From positions 24,928 through 88,927 of the forward strand of contig CAJYUW010000044.1 in NCBI GenBank assembly GCA_913778205.1: DNA of 64,000 bases, given 5' to 3'. Made by a program: the position numbers and the translations under genes. Below the pieces are notes generated by a model. The model had not been told where the DNA came from. It saw only the letters and a program-made list of their open reading frames with translations, and made no database searches. This stretch comes from an uncultured Curtobacterium sp. (GTDB lineage: Bacteria > Actinomycetota > Actinomycetes > Actinomycetales > Microbacteriaceae). This document shows positions 1 through 9,737 of the stretch, in pieces (position 1 is the first letter of the stretch; each line of letters opens with the position of its first letter).

Positions 1-675
1 GGCGATCCAGCCCGCGGGCAGCACGCGCCGCAGCTCCTCCACCGTGTAGCTGCGCCGGATCGAACGGAGGCCGTCGACGCGCACGAAGGTCCCCGCCGCC
101 ACCAGGGGCGACGCGAGCGCGTACGACCGGTAGGCACCGCGGGACCGACGGATGTCGGAGTGCACGACCCTGCTCGTGGCGAGGCGCGCGGAGTCGGCCA
201 GGAAGCCCGGACGGTCGTCCTCGGCGAGGTGGTGGAGCACGTGGTTCGACACGACCACGTCGAACTCATCGCCCGCTGCGACCAGGTCGGCGCTCGACCG
301 CTCCCGGAACGTCGCGCCCCCGGCACGTGCCCGGGTGGCCGCGGCGATCGCTCGCGGGTCCGGGTCGATGCCGACGACCTCGACCTCGAACCCGTCGCTC
401 GCGGCCCAGCGCACGAGTGCGCGGGCGAGGTCGCCGCCACCGCAGCCGAGGTCGAGGACACGCCCGCGACCCGTCGCCGGCAGCGCGGGCATCACGTGGG
501 TGCGCCAGACGGTCCGCCACCCGCTCACGAGGGCGTTCACGACCGCGAAGCGTCGGAACGTGCGGTCGAGGACACGCGGGTCGCAGTCGGGGTCGTCCAT
601 GCGCTCCCGCAGGGCGAGGTCGCGTACCGACAGGTCGACCGGGAGGCGCGGTGCGGCCCCGTCGCGGCGGCTCAC
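1..675 (-). CDS. SAM-dependent methyltransferase, partial (3' end beyond window)
   Basis: Class I SAM-dependent methyltransferase of the UbiE/type-11 kind. Motif I VLDLGCGGGDLAR lies at about residues 73-85, followed by an acidic strand (VVGIDPDPRAI) and motif DVVVSNHVLHHL, which is the usual SAM-binding core. About 225 residues are visible before the left edge, so only the very C-terminus can be missing. The GTG start overlaps the TGA of the upstream polyketide synthase as GTGA, which indicates translational coupling. In Streptomyces the srsABC locus pairs a type III PKS with a methyltransferase that modifies alkylresorcinols or quinones, and I infer the same role here. A copy of the dispersed GGGAGGC motif lies inside the first codons (641-654). 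Confidence 0.85.
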   Translation of the reverse strand, partial: MSRRDGAAPRLPVDLSVRDLALRERMDDPDCDPRVLDRTFRRFAVVNALVSGWRTVWRTHVMPALPATGRGRVLDLGCGGGDLARALVRWAASDGFEVEVVGIDPDPRAIAAATRARAGGATFRERSSADLVAAGDEFDVVVSNHVLHHLAEDDRPGFLADSARLATSRVVHSDIRRSRGAYRSYALASPLVAAGTFVRVDGLRSIRRSYTVEELRRVLPAGWIA

Positions 676-1958
676 GGCAGTCCCGTGGCCGCGGCCGGGC
701 ACGGTGCGGCCCCGGCGGCCAGGTTGGCAGCGCCGGCGTCGTCGGCACCAGCGGCCTCGTCGGTCCCGACGGTCCCGACGGTCCCGTCGACTCCGTCGGC
801 TCCGTCGGCAGCGCTGGCTCCGTCGGCAGCGCCGGCTCCGTCGGCAGCGCTGGCTCCATCCGCAGCGCCGACTCCGTCGGCCCCGGCGACGGTGAGGCGC
901 GCGCACTCGACGGTGAGTCCGGGGCCGAAGGCGAGCGCGACGACCGGGGCGCCGTCACCCAGCCCGCGCCGGAGGGCTTCGGCGAGCACGAACAGGACCG
1001 TCGCGCTCGACATGTTCCCGTGCTCCCGCAGCACCGCGCGGCTCGCGGCGAGGGCGTCGTCGGGCAGCCCGAGTGCCTCCTGCGTGCGGTCGAGGATCGC
1101 CCGGCCGCCGGGGTGCACGGCCCAGGTCGGCACGGAGGTCGCAGGCGCGTCGCCGAGCAGCGGAGCGACAGCTGCCCCGGCGTGCTGCCCGATGAGCTTC
1201 GGGACCGCCGTGGAGAGCACCATCTCGAAGCCCTCGTCGCCGATGTTCCACGCCATGTCGCCGGCGCCCTCGGGCACGACGGTCGTCGCGAAGTCGTCGA
1301 TCCGGAGCCCCGGTCCGCCGGCGGCGACCACGGCCGCCGCCGCGCCGTCGCCGAACACGCTGTTCGACACGATCTGGTCCGGGTCGTCCGAGGTCCGGAC
1401 GTGCAGGGTGCAGAGCTCCGCGCACACCACGAGGACGACCGCCCCCGGGTCGGCGTCCACGAACGCAGCGGCGATCCGGAGCGCGGGGAACGCGGCGCAG
1501 CACCCCATGAAGCCGATGTGCTGCCGGAAGACGTCCGGCCGGAGCCCGACCTGCCCGACGACCTCGAGGTCGGGCCCGGGCTGCGTGAAGCCCGTGCACG
1601 ACACCGTCACGAGGTGGGTGACGGCGTCGGCGGGCGTCCCCGAGCGGCTCAGGGCATCGCGCGCCGATGCGACGAACAACGGCGGAGCGAGCACGCGGTA
1701 GGCGTCGTTCCGTGAACGGGTGGACGGGGACACGAGCGCGCCGCGCGCATCACGGAAGTCGCCCGCGTCGGCCGCCGGGTCGAGTTCGGGCAGGACCGTG
1801 TGCCGGGTGTCGACGGCCGACCCGTCGAACGCGGCGCCGATCAACCGCTGCGCGAGCCGGGAGGTACCGGTCTGCGTCCGGAAGAGCTCCCGGACCGCGG
1901 GCTGTCCGATGGTCGTCTGCGGGACGGCGGTACCGATGGCGCGGATCGTTGCGGACAC
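672..1958 (-). CDS. Type III polyketide synthase (alkylresorcinol/chalcone synthase-like)
   Basis: The 428-residue protein has the complete Cys-His-Asn triad of type III polyketide synthases: Cys153 in GFMGCCAAF, His282 in WAVHPGGR and Asn315 in EHGNMSSAT. The GFGPG-like loop appears as AFGPGLTVE near residue 343. The family condenses malonyl-CoA units on an acyl starter. With a methyltransferase coupled downstream, an alkylresorcinol or alkylpyrone product is likely, but the substrate cannot be read from sequence. The start is GTG with an AGGATGA ribosome-binding site. The conserved fold ends near residue 357. The last ~70 residues are a low-complexity Ala/Asp/Gly tail partly encoded by an 18-bp tandem repeat, so the protein is longer than usual (about 350-390 residues). 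Confidence 0.9.
   Translation of the reverse strand: MSATIRAIGTAVPQTTIGQPAVRELFRTQTGTSRLAQRLIGAAFDGSAVDTRHTVLPELDPAADAGDFRDARGALVSPSTRSRNDAYRVLAPPLFVASARDALSRSGTPADAVTHLVTVSCTGFTQPGPDLEVVGQVGLRPDVFRQHIGFMGCCAAFPALRIAAAFVDADPGAVVLVVCAELCTLHVRTSDDPDQIVSNSVFGDGAAAAVVAAGGPGLRIDDFATTVVPEGAGDMAWNIGDEGFEMVLSTAVPKLIGQHAGAAVAPLLGDAPATSVPTWAVHPGGRAILDRTQEALGLPDDALAASRAVLREHGNMSSATVLFVLAEALRRGLGDGAPVVALAFGPGLTVECARLTVAGADGVGAADGASAADGAGAADGASAADGADGVDGTVGTVGTDEAAGADDAGAANLAAGAAPCPAAATGLP
799..888. repeat. 18-bp tandem repeat inside the PKS 3' end
   Basis: Five consecutive near-identical units start at 799, 817, 835, 853 and 871 with an exact 18-bp spacing. The period keeps the reading frame, so the array encodes alternating Ala-Ala-Asp-Gly hexapeptides in the disordered tail of the polyketide synthase. 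Unit number could change without a frameshift. Confidence 0.9.
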
Positions 1959-2070
1959 GACTCATCCTGTCACCGCGTCGCTGACGCATCCCCAGGTTGC
2001 ATCGCCCACCGTGTCGCAGTCGTCGGTGTCGACGCCGGCACGACATCGGGTCGACACAGCATCGCGGAAC

Positions 2071-2106
2071 GGACACAGCACCGTGGAGGACCACGGTGCT
2101 GTGTCC
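2071..2106 (-). terminator. Hairpin terminator after gatB
   Basis: A perfect 16-bp stem (2071-2086 with 2091-2106) encloses the loop AGGA. It lies 50 bp downstream of the gatB stop codon and before the polyketide synthase, so it probably ends the gatCAB transcript. There is no T tract, as is common in actinobacteria. Confidence 0.8.
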
Positions 2107-2155
2107 GGAACCTGGTTCCGCCGGGTTCGTCGCGCGGGGTGCGGCGCTCGGTACG

Positions 2156-3661
2156 TCAGCCCTGCTGCGCGCGCTCGAGCACGAGCTCACGGACGCGCGC
2201 GGCGTCGGCCTGGCCCTGCATCGCCTTCATGACGGCGCCGATGATCGCGCCGGCGGCCTGGACCTTGCCGTCCTTGATCTTCGCGAGGACGTCGGGCTGC
2301 GCGGCGAGGGCCTGGTCCACAGCGGCGGTGAGGGCCGAGTCGTCCGAGACGACCTTGAGCCCGCGGGACTCGACGACCTGCGCCGGCGAGCCCTCGCCCG
2401 CGATGACGCCCTCGAGCACCTGACGGGCCAGCCGGTCGGTCAGGTCGCCGGACTCGACGAGCTGGATGAGCTCGGCGACGTGCTGCGGCGACACGAGCTC
2501 TCCGGCTGCGGCGTCCTGCGCGTTGGCGACGCGGGTGATCTCGCCGGTCCACCACTTGCGCGCGGCCTGCGGGGCGGCCCCCGCCGCGACGGTGCCCTCG
2601 ACCTCGTCGAGCAGCCCGCCGTTGACGACGTCCTGGAACTCGAGGTCGGCGAAGCCCCACTCGCCCTTGAGTCGGCGACGGCGGGCGACCGGGGCCTCCG
2701 GCAGCGCGGCGCGGAGCTCCTCGACGAGCGCCGGGTCCGGCACCACGGGGAGCAGGTCCGGCTCGGGGAAGTAGCGGTAGTCGTCCGCGTCCGACTTGGG
2801 TCGACCGGCCGACGTGCGACCGGTGTCCTCGTGCCAGTGCCGGGTCTCCTGGGTGATCGTGCCGCCGGCTGCGAGGATCGCCGCCTGCCGCTGGATCTCG
2901 TACCGGATCGCGCGCTCGACCGACCGGAAGGAGTTGACGTTCTTCGTCTCGGTGCGGGTTCCGAGCTTCTCCTGTCCGCGGGGGCGCAGGGAGATGTTCG
3001 CGTCGCAGCGGAGGTTGCCGCGTTCCATGCGTGCCTCGGACACCCCGAGCGCCCGGACGAGGTCGCGGATGACCTGCACGTACGCCGCGCCGAGCTCCGG
3101 CGCACGGTGCTCGGCCCCGAAGATGGGCTTGGTGACGATCTCGACGAGCGGGACGCCCGCGCGGTTGTAGTCGACCAGCGAGTACTCGGCGCCCTGGATG
3201 CGACCGGTGGCCCCGCCGACGTGCGTGAGCTTGCCGGCGTCCTCCTCCATGTGGGCGCGCTCGATCGGCACCTGGAAGATCGTGCCGTCGGCGAGCTCGA
3301 CCTCGACCTCGCCCTCGTACGCGATCGGCTCGTCGTACTGCGAGATCTGGTAGTTCTTCGGGTTGTCCGGGTAGAAGTAGTTCTTCCGCGCGAACCGGGA
3401 CGACTCGGCGATCGAGCAGCCCAGCGCGAGTCCGAGGCTGATCGAGTACCGGACGGCCTGCTCGTTCACGACCGGCAGCGACCCGGGCAGGCCGAGGTCG
3501 ACGGGCGTGACGTTCGTGTTCGGCTCCCCACCGAAGAAGTTCGGCGCGTCCGAGAACATCTTGGTCTTGGTGCCGAGCTCGACGTGCACCTCGAAGCCGA
3601 GCACCGGCTCGTAGCGTTCGAGGGCCTCGTCGAAGTCCATCAGGGCTTCCTTCTGCGCCAT
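2156..3661 (-). CDS. gatB: Asp-tRNA(Asn)/Glu-tRNA(Gln) amidotransferase subunit B
   Basis: GatB is the tRNA-binding and kinase subunit of the GatCAB amidotransferase, which converts misacylated Glu-tRNA(Gln) or Asp-tRNA(Asn). The 501-residue product has the GatB/E catalytic core ([16 protein letters not shown] near the N-terminus, the [17 protein letters not shown] stretch, and metal and active-site histidines in the core). It ends with a YqeY-like tail ([19 protein letters not shown]). The ATG overlaps the gatA stop codon by one base (TGATG), so translation is coupled. An upstream in-frame extension is possible but would run into gatA. It is the last gene of gatC-gatA-gatB, and a 16-bp hairpin follows. 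Confidence 0.97.
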   Translation of the reverse strand: MAQKEALMDFDEALERYEPVLGFEVHVELGTKTKMFSDAPNFFGGEPNTNVTPVDLGLPGSLPVVNEQAVRYSISLGLALGCSIAESSRFARKNYFYPDNPKNYQISQYDEPIAYEGEVEVELADGTIFQVPIERAHMEEDAGKLTHVGGATGRIQGAEYSLVDYNRAGVPLVEIVTKPIFGAEHRAPELGAAYVQVIRDLVRALGVSEARMERGNLRCDANISLRPRGQEKLGTRTETKNVNSFRSVERAIRYEIQRQAAILAAGGTITQETRHWHEDTGRTSAGRPKSDADDYRYFPEPDLLPVVPDPALVEELRAALPEAPVARRRRLKGEWGFADLEFQDVVNGGLLDEVEGTVAAGAAPQAARKWWTGEITRVANAQDAAAGELVSPQHVAELIQLVESGDLTDRLARQVLEGVIAGEGSPAQVVESRGLKVVSDDSALTAAVDQALAAQPDVLAKIKDGKVQAAGAIIGAVMKAMQGQADAARVRELVLERAQQG

Positions 3662-5205
3662 CAGATCACGCCTTCCTGCGCGGCCGACTGCTGGGAGGCG
3701 TCCAGGTCGGGGATTCGGTCGATGAGCGGGCCACCCCACTGCTGCTCGAGCAGGCGCTCGAGGGCGGCGCCGTAGCGGTAGAGCCGGGCGTCCTCGCGCT
3801 GGGGCGCCATGAGCTGGACGCCGGTCGGCAGCGAGTCCTCCGGCGCGAGCCCGTTCGGGATGCTCATGCCGGGCACGCCGGCGAGGTTCGCCGGGATCGT
3901 GGTGAGGTCGTTGAGGTACATCGCGAGCGGGTCGTCCATGCGGTCACCGAAGGGCAGCGCGGTGGTCGGTGCGGAGGGGCTGAGCAGCAGGTCGACCTGG
4001 TCGAACGCGGCCGCGAAGTCGCGCTGGACGAGTGTGCGGACCTTCTGCGCCGATCCGTAGTACGCGTCGTAGTACCCGGCGCTCAGGGCGTAGGTGCCGA
4101 GGATGATGCGGCGCTTGACCTCGGGGCCGAAGCCGACCTCGCGCGTGGCTGCCATGACGTCCTCGACCGTCGCACCGCCCTCTGGCGTGACGCGCAGGCC
4201 GAAGCGCACGGAGTCGAACTTCGCCAGGTTCGAGGAGGCCTCGGCCGGGAGGATCAGGTAGTACGCGCTGATCGCGTACGCGAAGGACGGCGCGTCGATC
4301 TCGACGACCTCGGCACCCGCGGACTCGAGGAGCGCCACGGTCTCCCGGAAGCGCTGGGTCACGCCGGCCTGGAAGCCCTCACCGCCGGCGAGTTCCTTGA
4401 CGACACCGACCCGGAGGCCGCGGAGCGTGTCGGACTGCAGTCCGGCGCGGGCGGCGTCGGCCATCGACGGCCACTCCCCCGGGATGGACGTGGAGTCGCG
4501 CGGGTCGTGCCCGCCGATGACGTCGTGCAGGAGCGCCGCGTCGAGGACGGTCCGGGACACCGGCCCGATCTGGTCGAGCGACGACGCGAGCGCGATCGCC
4601 CCGTACCGGCTCACGCCGCCGTACGTCGGCTTGACGCCGACGGTCCCGGTGAAGGCACCGGGCTGCCGGATCGAGCCTCCGGTGTCGGAGCCGAGCGCGA
4701 ACGGCGCCTCGTACGCCGCCACCGCCGCGGCCGAGCCACCGCCGGAGCCGCCGGGCACGCGGTCGAGGTCCCACGGGTTGTGCGTCGGGCCGTAGGCGGA
4801 GAACTGCGTGGTCGAGCCCATCGCGAACTCGTCCATGTTGGTCTTGCCGATCGGCACGAGACCGGCGGCGCGCAGCTTCGCGACGGGCGTGGCGTCGTAC
4901 GGCGGTCGCCAGCCCTCGAGGATCTTCGAGCCGGACGTCGTCGGCATGTCCTGGGTGCACAGGACGTCCTTGACCGCCACCGGGACGCCCGCGAGGGGGC
5001 CGAGCTCGTCCCCCGCGGCACGGCGGGAGTCGACGGACTTGGCGACCGTCAGGGCGTTCTCGTTGACGTGGAGGAAGGCGTGCACGTCGCCGTCGACGGC
5101 GGCGATGCGGTCGAGGTGGGCCTGCGTGGCCTCGACGCTCGAGACGTCGCGGGCGACGAGGGCGTCGGCGAGCGCTGCGGCGCTCAGCTTGGTGATGTCG
5201 GTCAC
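3661..5205 (-). CDS. gatA: Asp-tRNA(Asn)/Glu-tRNA(Gln) amidotransferase subunit A
   Basis: GatA is the glutaminase/amidase subunit that supplies ammonia to GatB. The amidase-signature Ser-cisSer-Lys triad is intact: Lys79 in VAVKDVL, Ser154 in the Gly/Ser loop [13 protein letters not shown] and Ser178 in [12 protein letters not shown]. As far as I recall, these are the same numbers as in S. aureus GatA. The GTG start at 5205 is chosen because AAGGGG lies 9 bases upstream and because it gives the usual length (514 residues). An in-frame start further upstream would overlap gatC. The gene follows gatC after a 13-bp gap and overlaps gatB by one base. Confidence 0.97.
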   Translation of the reverse strand: MTDITKLSAAALADALVARDVSSVEATQAHLDRIAAVDGDVHAFLHVNENALTVAKSVDSRRAAGDELGPLAGVPVAVKDVLCTQDMPTTSGSKILEGWRPPYDATPVAKLRAAGLVPIGKTNMDEFAMGSTTQFSAYGPTHNPWDLDRVPGGSGGGSAAAVAAYEAPFALGSDTGGSIRQPGAFTGTVGVKPTYGGVSRYGAIALASSLDQIGPVSRTVLDAALLHDVIGGHDPRDSTSIPGEWPSMADAARAGLQSDTLRGLRVGVVKELAGGEGFQAGVTQRFRETVALLESAGAEVVEIDAPSFAYAISAYYLILPAEASSNLAKFDSVRFGLRVTPEGGATVEDVMAATREVGFGPEVKRRIILGTYALSAGYYDAYYGSAQKVRTLVQRDFAAAFDQVDLLLSPSAPTTALPFGDRMDDPLAMYLNDLTTIPANLAGVPGMSIPNGLAPEDSLPTGVQLMAPQREDARLYRYGAALERLLEQQWGGPLIDRIPDLDASQQSAAQEGVI

Positions 5206-5218
5206 GGTGGTGGTCCCC

Positions 5219-5518
5219 TTACTGCTCTTCGCCGAGGATCGCGGTGACGCGGAACCGCTCACCGTCGGAGTCGGGCGCGCCGGACAGCGCCTGCTCCTGC
5301 GTGAGGGTCGCGCCGACCTCGTCCGGGCGGGTGACGTTCTCGAGCGGGACCGGGTGGCTCGTCGCCGGGACGTCGGGCGTCGCGACCTCGGTGACCTTGG
5401 CGACGCTCTCGACGATGTGCGAGAGCTCCCCGGTCATCTTCTCGATCTCGTCGGGCGTGAGTGCGATACGCGCGAGGCTCGCCAGGTGGGCGACCTGCTC
5501 GCTCGTGATGTCAGGCAT
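5219..5518 (-). CDS. gatC: Asp-tRNA(Asn)/Glu-tRNA(Gln) amidotransferase subunit C
   Basis: This is a 99-residue GatC, the small subunit that wraps around GatA and stabilises the complex. The family pattern is clear: an N-terminal two-helix part ([20 protein letters not shown]), the central segment ending [14 protein letters not shown], and the C-terminal LRPDEV-like element ([12 protein letters not shown]) followed by [10 protein letters not shown]. It is the first gene of the operon. Its ATG is preceded by CGGAG and, about 36 bases upstream, by a TAGACT hexamer that probably marks the operon promoter. Confidence 0.95.
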   Translation of the reverse strand: MPDITSEQVAHLASLARIALTPDEIEKMTGELSHIVESVAKVTEVATPDVPATSHPVPLENVTRPDEVGATLTQEQALSGAPDSDGERFRVTAILGEEQ

Positions 5519-5553
5519 GGTGCTCCGTCGATTGCGTTCGTGGGATGCACACC

Positions 5554-5559
5554 AGTCTA
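5554..5559 (-). promoter_or_regulatory. Probable -10 element of gatCAB
   Basis: TAGACT on the minus strand lies 35 bases before the gatC ATG, which leaves a short leader containing the CGGAG ribosome-binding site. No convincing -35 hexamer is visible. Confidence 0.45.
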
Positions 5560-5577
5560 TTGCGGACACTCGACGGG

Positions 5578-5680
5578 CCCGCCCGCCGGGCGACGACCGT
5601 GGAGAACGCCCGCCCACCGGGCGGCGACCGTTGGAGGGCGCCCGCGCCCGCCCACCGGGCGGCGACCGTGGAGGACGCCC
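5578..5680. repeat. Imperfect tandem repeat between the PBP gene and gatC
   Basis: Three imperfect copies of a roughly 30-38 bp GC-rich unit containing ACCGGGCGGCGACCGT follow one another in the 215-bp gap between the penicillin-binding protein stop and gatC. A copy of the dispersed motif CCGCGCCTCCAGGCCG (5718-5733) adjoins the PBP stop codon. Confidence 0.7.
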
Positions 5681-5733
5681 CCACCCGCACGACCGGTGCC
5701 GGGACGGCGGGTCCGAGCCGCGCCTCCAGGCCG

Positions 5734-8109
5734 TCAGCCGCCGGCGGCCCCGCTCCCGCTGCCCTTCCCGGCGGGCTTCCCGGCGGGGGCGACGGGCGCA
5801 CCCGTCTGCTGCTGGCCGGGCTGCTGGGCGCCGGTCGAGGCCGCACCGCCTGGCGTGGCCGCGGCGCCGGGGGTCCCCGAGCCGTTCCCGGACTGCCCGC
5901 CCGCGGACCCGGACGAGGCGCCGGACGATCCGGACGGCGCGTCCGAGGCAGCGGACGACGAGGACGACGACGCCCCGCCGTTCCCGATCATCGACGGGTC
6001 CGGCGTCGGGAGCGCGTCGCCGCCGTAGTGCGCGTCGAGGTAGGTCATCATCTGCTTCCCGACGCCGAACTTCGCGCTGTACCCGGTCGTCCCCTGCAGG
6101 AACGGCCAGTTCGCCAGGCCGACGTTGCCCTGGACGTTGCCGATCCAGGTCACGTTGGTGTACTTCGTGCTCGATGCGGCGAGCCAGTTCTGGACGTCGC
6201 TGTCGGTCGTGCCCGTCTTCGCGAACTTCGGCGTCGAGTCGCCCGGGTTCGCGCTCGCCGCCGTGCCGTTGCCGGTCAGGACGCCCTGGAGCGCGTAGTC
6301 GACCGTGCCGGCGACGGCCGGGTCGACGCCCTGCGTGCAGGACGACTTCGTCGGCGTGATCGTCGAGCCGTCCGCCTCGGTCACGGAGTCGATGGCCGTC
6401 GGGGTGCACACGACGCCGCCGTTGGCGAAGCCCGCGTACGCCTCGGCGAGGTCGACCGGCGACAGGTTGTTCGTGCCGAGGATCATGGACGGCACGGAGC
6501 TGATCTTCCCGCCGTCGGCGAGGTGGATCCCCATCTTCGCGGCGAGGTTCGCGATGGCGCACAGGTCGAGCTGCTTGCCCATCGCGCCGAACGCGGTGTT
6601 GATCGACTCGCTCGTCGCGGCCTGCACCGACATCGAGGCCGGGACCTGCTCGGCGTTGGCGACCGACCAGTTCGGTCCGGCGATGTTCGCGCAGGAGTTC
6701 GTGAACTCGGCGGTCGGGAACGAGTGCTCGGTCGTGCTGACGCTGTCGCTCAGGGTGTGACCGGTGGCGAGCCACTCGGCGAGCGTGAAGACCTTGAACG
6801 TCGAGCCGGTCTGGAAGCCGCCCGAGTTGCCGTACGCCGTGTCCGCGCTGTAGTTCACCGCGGTCGTGCCGGGAGCGCTGCTGTCGCCCTGGGTGTACGC
6901 GGTGTTCTGCACCATCGAGAGGATGCGCCCGGTGCCCGGCTGGACGGTGACGTTCGACCCGCCGACGTCGACCCCCGCCATCGAGGACGGGACGTACGCG
7001 GAGAGGACCGACTGCCCCTGGGCCTGGAGGTCGAGGTCGAGCGACGTGTGGATCTGCAGGCCCTTCGTGTCGAGGGTCGCGATGCGCTCGGCGGCGGTCT
7101 TGCCGAACGCCGGGTCCTGCAGCACCTCGTCGCGCACGTAGTCGCAGAAGTACCCCGCGTCGAAGCCCGACGCCGCCGTCGAGCAGCCGTTCGCCGTCGC
7201 GGTGATCCTCGGCTGGACCGGCGTCGCGACGGCCGCCGTCATCTGCGCCTTCGTGATCGAGTGGTGCGCCTCCATCCGCCGGAGCACGTAGTCGCGGCGC
7301 TCCTTCGTGAGCGCGTACCCGTTCGCCGTGCCGTTCGCCTTGTTCGAGGGCTGGTCGATGCGCAGGTTCGACGGGTTGTTGAGGATTGCCACGAGCGTCG
7401 CGGACTGGACGAGCGACAGGTCCTTCGCGTGCACGCCGAAGTAGTACTCCGCACCCGCCTCGGCACCGTAGACGCGTCCGCCGAGCCCGACGATGTTGAG
7501 GTACCCGGTGAGGATCTGGTCCTTCGAGTACTTCTTGTTCACGGCGATCGCGTAGCGCATCTCCTGCAGCTTCCGCTGCGGGGTGACCCCGGCCGCGTCG
7601 GCGTAGCAGGCGTCGACCTTCTTCTGCGTGTCGGCCGCGTCCTTGCCGGTGAGGGACTCGCACTGCTGCACGAGGACGTTCTTCACGTACTGCTGGGTGA
7701 TGCTCGAGCCGCCCTGCACGTCGCCGCCGACCGCGGTCGCTGCAGCTCCACGAAGGGTGCCGATGACGTCGATGCCGCCCTCGTCGTAGAAGCGGGGGTC
7801 CTCGGTGTCGATGGCGGCCTCCTTGAGCGAGTCGGCCATCTGTGCGCTCGTCACGTTGGTCCGGTTCTCGGCGTAGAACGACGCGATCTTGACCTGCTGG
7901 CCACCCTTCGTCGCGTAGACCGCGGACACCTGCTGAGGCGTCTGGATGTCCAGGTAGTCGGGCAGGTCCTCGAAGAACGAGACGGCGCCGGACGCCCCCT
8001 CGCCGACCACGGCCACGGCGGGCGTGACGGCGACGGTCACGAGCATGCCCGCGAGGACGGACATGCCGAGGAAGGTCAGGAGGGCCGCCGGCCACCGGAT
8101 CACACGCAT
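5734..8109 (-). CDS. Class A penicillin-binding protein (transglycosylase/transpeptidase)
   Basis: This bifunctional peptidoglycan synthase polymerises glycan strands and cross-links peptides outside the membrane. An N-terminal membrane anchor spans residues ~8-36. The GT51 transglycosylase domain (~60-270) has its catalytic Glu103 in DTEDPRFYDEGG and the motif GGSSITQQYVKN. The transpeptidase domain (~385-690) has SxxK (Ser436, STFK), SxN (Ser502, SIN) and KTGT at 631-634. The tail of ~85 residues is Ser/Gly/Ala/Pro-rich and extracytoplasmic. I chose the ATG at 8109 because TACCGT lies 7 bases before it, the leaderless pattern seen at many other genes here. A GTG three codons upstream is the alternative. 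Confidence 0.93.
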   Translation of the reverse strand: MRVIRWPAALLTFLGMSVLAGMLVTVAVTPAVAVVGEGASGAVSFFEDLPDYLDIQTPQQVSAVYATKGGQQVKIASFYAENRTNVTSAQMADSLKEAAIDTEDPRFYDEGGIDVIGTLRGAAATAVGGDVQGGSSITQQYVKNVLVQQCESLTGKDAADTQKKVDACYADAAGVTPQRKLQEMRYAIAVNKKYSKDQILTGYLNIVGLGGRVYGAEAGAEYYFGVHAKDLSLVQSATLVAILNNPSNLRIDQPSNKANGTANGYALTKERRDYVLRRMEAHHSITKAQMTAAVATPVQPRITATANGCSTAASGFDAGYFCDYVRDEVLQDPAFGKTAAERIATLDTKGLQIHTSLDLDLQAQGQSVLSAYVPSSMAGVDVGGSNVTVQPGTGRILSMVQNTAYTQGDSSAPGTTAVNYSADTAYGNSGGFQTGSTFKVFTLAEWLATGHTLSDSVSTTEHSFPTAEFTNSCANIAGPNWSVANAEQVPASMSVQAATSESINTAFGAMGKQLDLCAIANLAAKMGIHLADGGKISSVPSMILGTNNLSPVDLAEAYAGFANGGVVCTPTAIDSVTEADGSTITPTKSSCTQGVDPAVAGTVDYALQGVLTGNGTAASANPGDSTPKFAKTGTTDSDVQNWLAASSTKYTNVTWIGNVQGNVGLANWPFLQGTTGYSAKFGVGKQMMTYLDAHYGGDALPTPDPSMIGNGGASSSSSSAASDAPSGSSGASSGSAGGQSGNGSGTPGAAATPGGAASTGAQQPGQQQTGAPVAPAGKPAGKGSGSGAAGG

Positions 8110-8116
8110 GCCGAGC

Positions 8117-8122
8117 ACGGTA
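8117..8122 (-). promoter_or_regulatory. -10 element of the PBP gene, leaderless type
   Basis: TACCGT followed by 7 bases and then ATG on the minus strand, so the transcript is predicted to begin at or next to the start codon. Confidence 0.5.
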
Positions 8123-8234
8123 GGTGGGCGCCCTGGATCGGTTCTGGCGCGGAACCACCGCAGACTGCGCCGTCGCTCAGGTTCTCACCCAGCCAGCCCG
8201 TCCCGCGGCGCGCGGTCCGCACGGGGCTGCGGAT

Positions 8235-8274
8235 CCGGCCGGGAGGCACGGTGCGCCTCCCACGGGTCGGCCGG
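8235..8274. repeat. Palindromic element (GGGAGGC...GCCTCCC) downstream of the hydrolase gene
   Basis: GGGAGGC (8241-8247) and GCCTCCC (8255-8261) form a 7-bp stem around a 7-base loop. Outer arms CCGGCCG (8235-8241) and CGGCCGG (8268-8274) flank it. It lies between the end of the alpha/beta hydrolase gene and the PBP start and may act as a terminator. It belongs to a family found at about a dozen other places in the window. Confidence 0.65.
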
Positions 8275-8312
8275 CGGTCACGATCCGGTCACGACGCGCC
8301 ACCGGCCCCGGG

Positions 8313-9674
8313 TCAGTCGCGCTGCTGGACGTCCTGCGGGCGGACGAGGTACATGTCCGGCGTGCCCGGCACGCCGCTGCCACCGTCGTCCTCGCCCCGC
8401 CGGAGCTGATCCCGGACCAGGTCGCCGCGACCCAAGGCGATGAGGGCGACGTCGTGCAGGGACGCCGTCCCGGGCTTGAGGTAGTCGTTGTGCCCGGACG
8501 GGCGCCGGAACACGTCGCCGGCTGCTCCCGTGTCCCCGCTGGCCGCCAGGTCGAGCAGCGTGGAGCCGAAGGACGCGGAGCCGGGGTCGGTCCCGAAGTA
8601 GCCGGACCCGGCGATCGGGTCGCTGTGGGCCCCGCCGACGAAGACCGCACCGGACGGCACCGCGAGCTGCGAGGCGTGCCGCACCGAGCTCCCGGGCGAG
8701 CCGAGCACGGTGAGGCTGTCGGCCCGCATCCGCCCGGAGGCGAGCGCCATGAGCGCGGTGGTCGAACCGTACGAGTGCGCGACGACGTTCAGGCGCGGCT
8801 GCTCGGTCCCGCGGATCTCCCGGAGCCCGGCCACGGTGCGCTCCAGGCGCTCGGCACCGGTCCGCGCGAGTGCGAGCGACAGGATGTTCGTCAGGTCCGG
8901 CGTGCGGTACCCCATCCACGCCACGACCGCGACACCGTGCCCGCGGCCGGCGACGGCGACCGGGGCGAGCGTCGCCTGCTCCGTGGCGAGGTCGTTCGCG
9001 GTGTCCGTGAAGTCCCGCATCTGCCCGGTGACGGTGAAGAACATCCCCGGGACGACCACCGTGACGTCGGCCGCGGTGTCGAGGTCCCCGATGGCGATCG
9101 CGGCCCGTCCCGCCCCCCGGGTGTCCAGCGCGATGAGCGACCGCCGCGGGTCGCCGGGCTCCGACTCGAGCGAGCGGCGGACCTGACCCAGCATCGCGGT
9201 CTCGGCGGCCGGGGTGTCCGGGTCGACCAGGGCAGCCGTCATCGTGACGCGGTTCGCCCGGTCCCGTACGGCGTAGGGCACGCCCTCGAGGTTGCCGACG
9301 ACGGTGGGCGCGAGCGTCTGGAGCACCTGGCGTTCGTCGTCGTCGAGTCCGGCCCACCAGGTGGCGACGAGGCGCGCGGTCGGCGGATCGTCCTGCACGG
9401 TGGCGAGGATCGCCGGGTCCGCGGCCGCTCGACGGAGTTCGGCCGTCGGCATCGTCACGAGGTCGTCGAGGAACGCGTCCGCCGGCGCCTGGGCGACATC
9501 AGCGAGGTCGATCCGCCCGCCGTTGGTCGCGACCGGGGCCACCGACGGGTCCGTGAGGACCCGCCCGGCCGTCTGCGCTACGACGTGCGGCGACGGGCCG
9601 GGCACAGCGGGGGCCTCGACCACTCCCAGCGAGTGCATCGAGGCGGTGAGCAGAGCCGCGGCGACGAGCAGCAA
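8313..9674 (-). CDS. Secreted alpha/beta hydrolase (DUF1023 family)
   Basis: The 453-residue protein begins with a signal-peptide-like stretch (LLVAAALLTASMHSLGVVEA) and ends with an alpha/beta hydrolase domain of the DUF1023 kind found in actinobacteria. The nucleophile elbow VVAHSYGSTTA places Ser301 as nucleophile, and TVVVPGM near residue 205 is a core strand. The acid and base are probably in the Asp/His-containing C-terminal segments (VGGAHSDPI, PSGHNDYLK). The start is TTG, supported by GGGGGAG six bases upstream. The substrate is unknown. It is separated from ligA by a 182-bp gap with a plausible promoter, so it is probably monocistronic. Confidence 0.82.
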   Translation of the reverse strand: MLLVAAALLTASMHSLGVVEAPAVPGPSPHVVAQTAGRVLTDPSVAPVATNGGRIDLADVAQAPADAFLDDLVTMPTAELRRAAADPAILATVQDDPPTARLVATWWAGLDDDERQVLQTLAPTVVGNLEGVPYAVRDRANRVTMTAALVDPDTPAAETAMLGQVRRSLESEPGDPRRSLIALDTRGAGRAAIAIGDLDTAADVTVVVPGMFFTVTGQMRDFTDTANDLATEQATLAPVAVAGRGHGVAVVAWMGYRTPDLTNILSLALARTGAERLERTVAGLREIRGTEQPRLNVVAHSYGSTTALMALASGRMRADSLTVLGSPGSSVRHASQLAVPSGAVFVGGAHSDPIAGSGYFGTDPGSASFGSTLLDLAASGDTGAAGDVFRRPSGHNDYLKPGTASLHDVALIALGRGDLVRDQLRRGEDDGGSGVPGTPDMYLVRPQDVQQRD

Positions 9675-9737
9675 TCGGGTCTCCCCCGGGAAGGCCGTCC
9701 CGACGTCCCCCTGCAGACGTCGGGTGATGCGCTACCG

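Noticed and set aside
1997..3775. Long open frame on the plus strand opposite gatB (about 590 codons)
   Set aside because: It mirrors gatB codon structure in a GC-rich sequence. No family similarity, and gatB is unmistakable.
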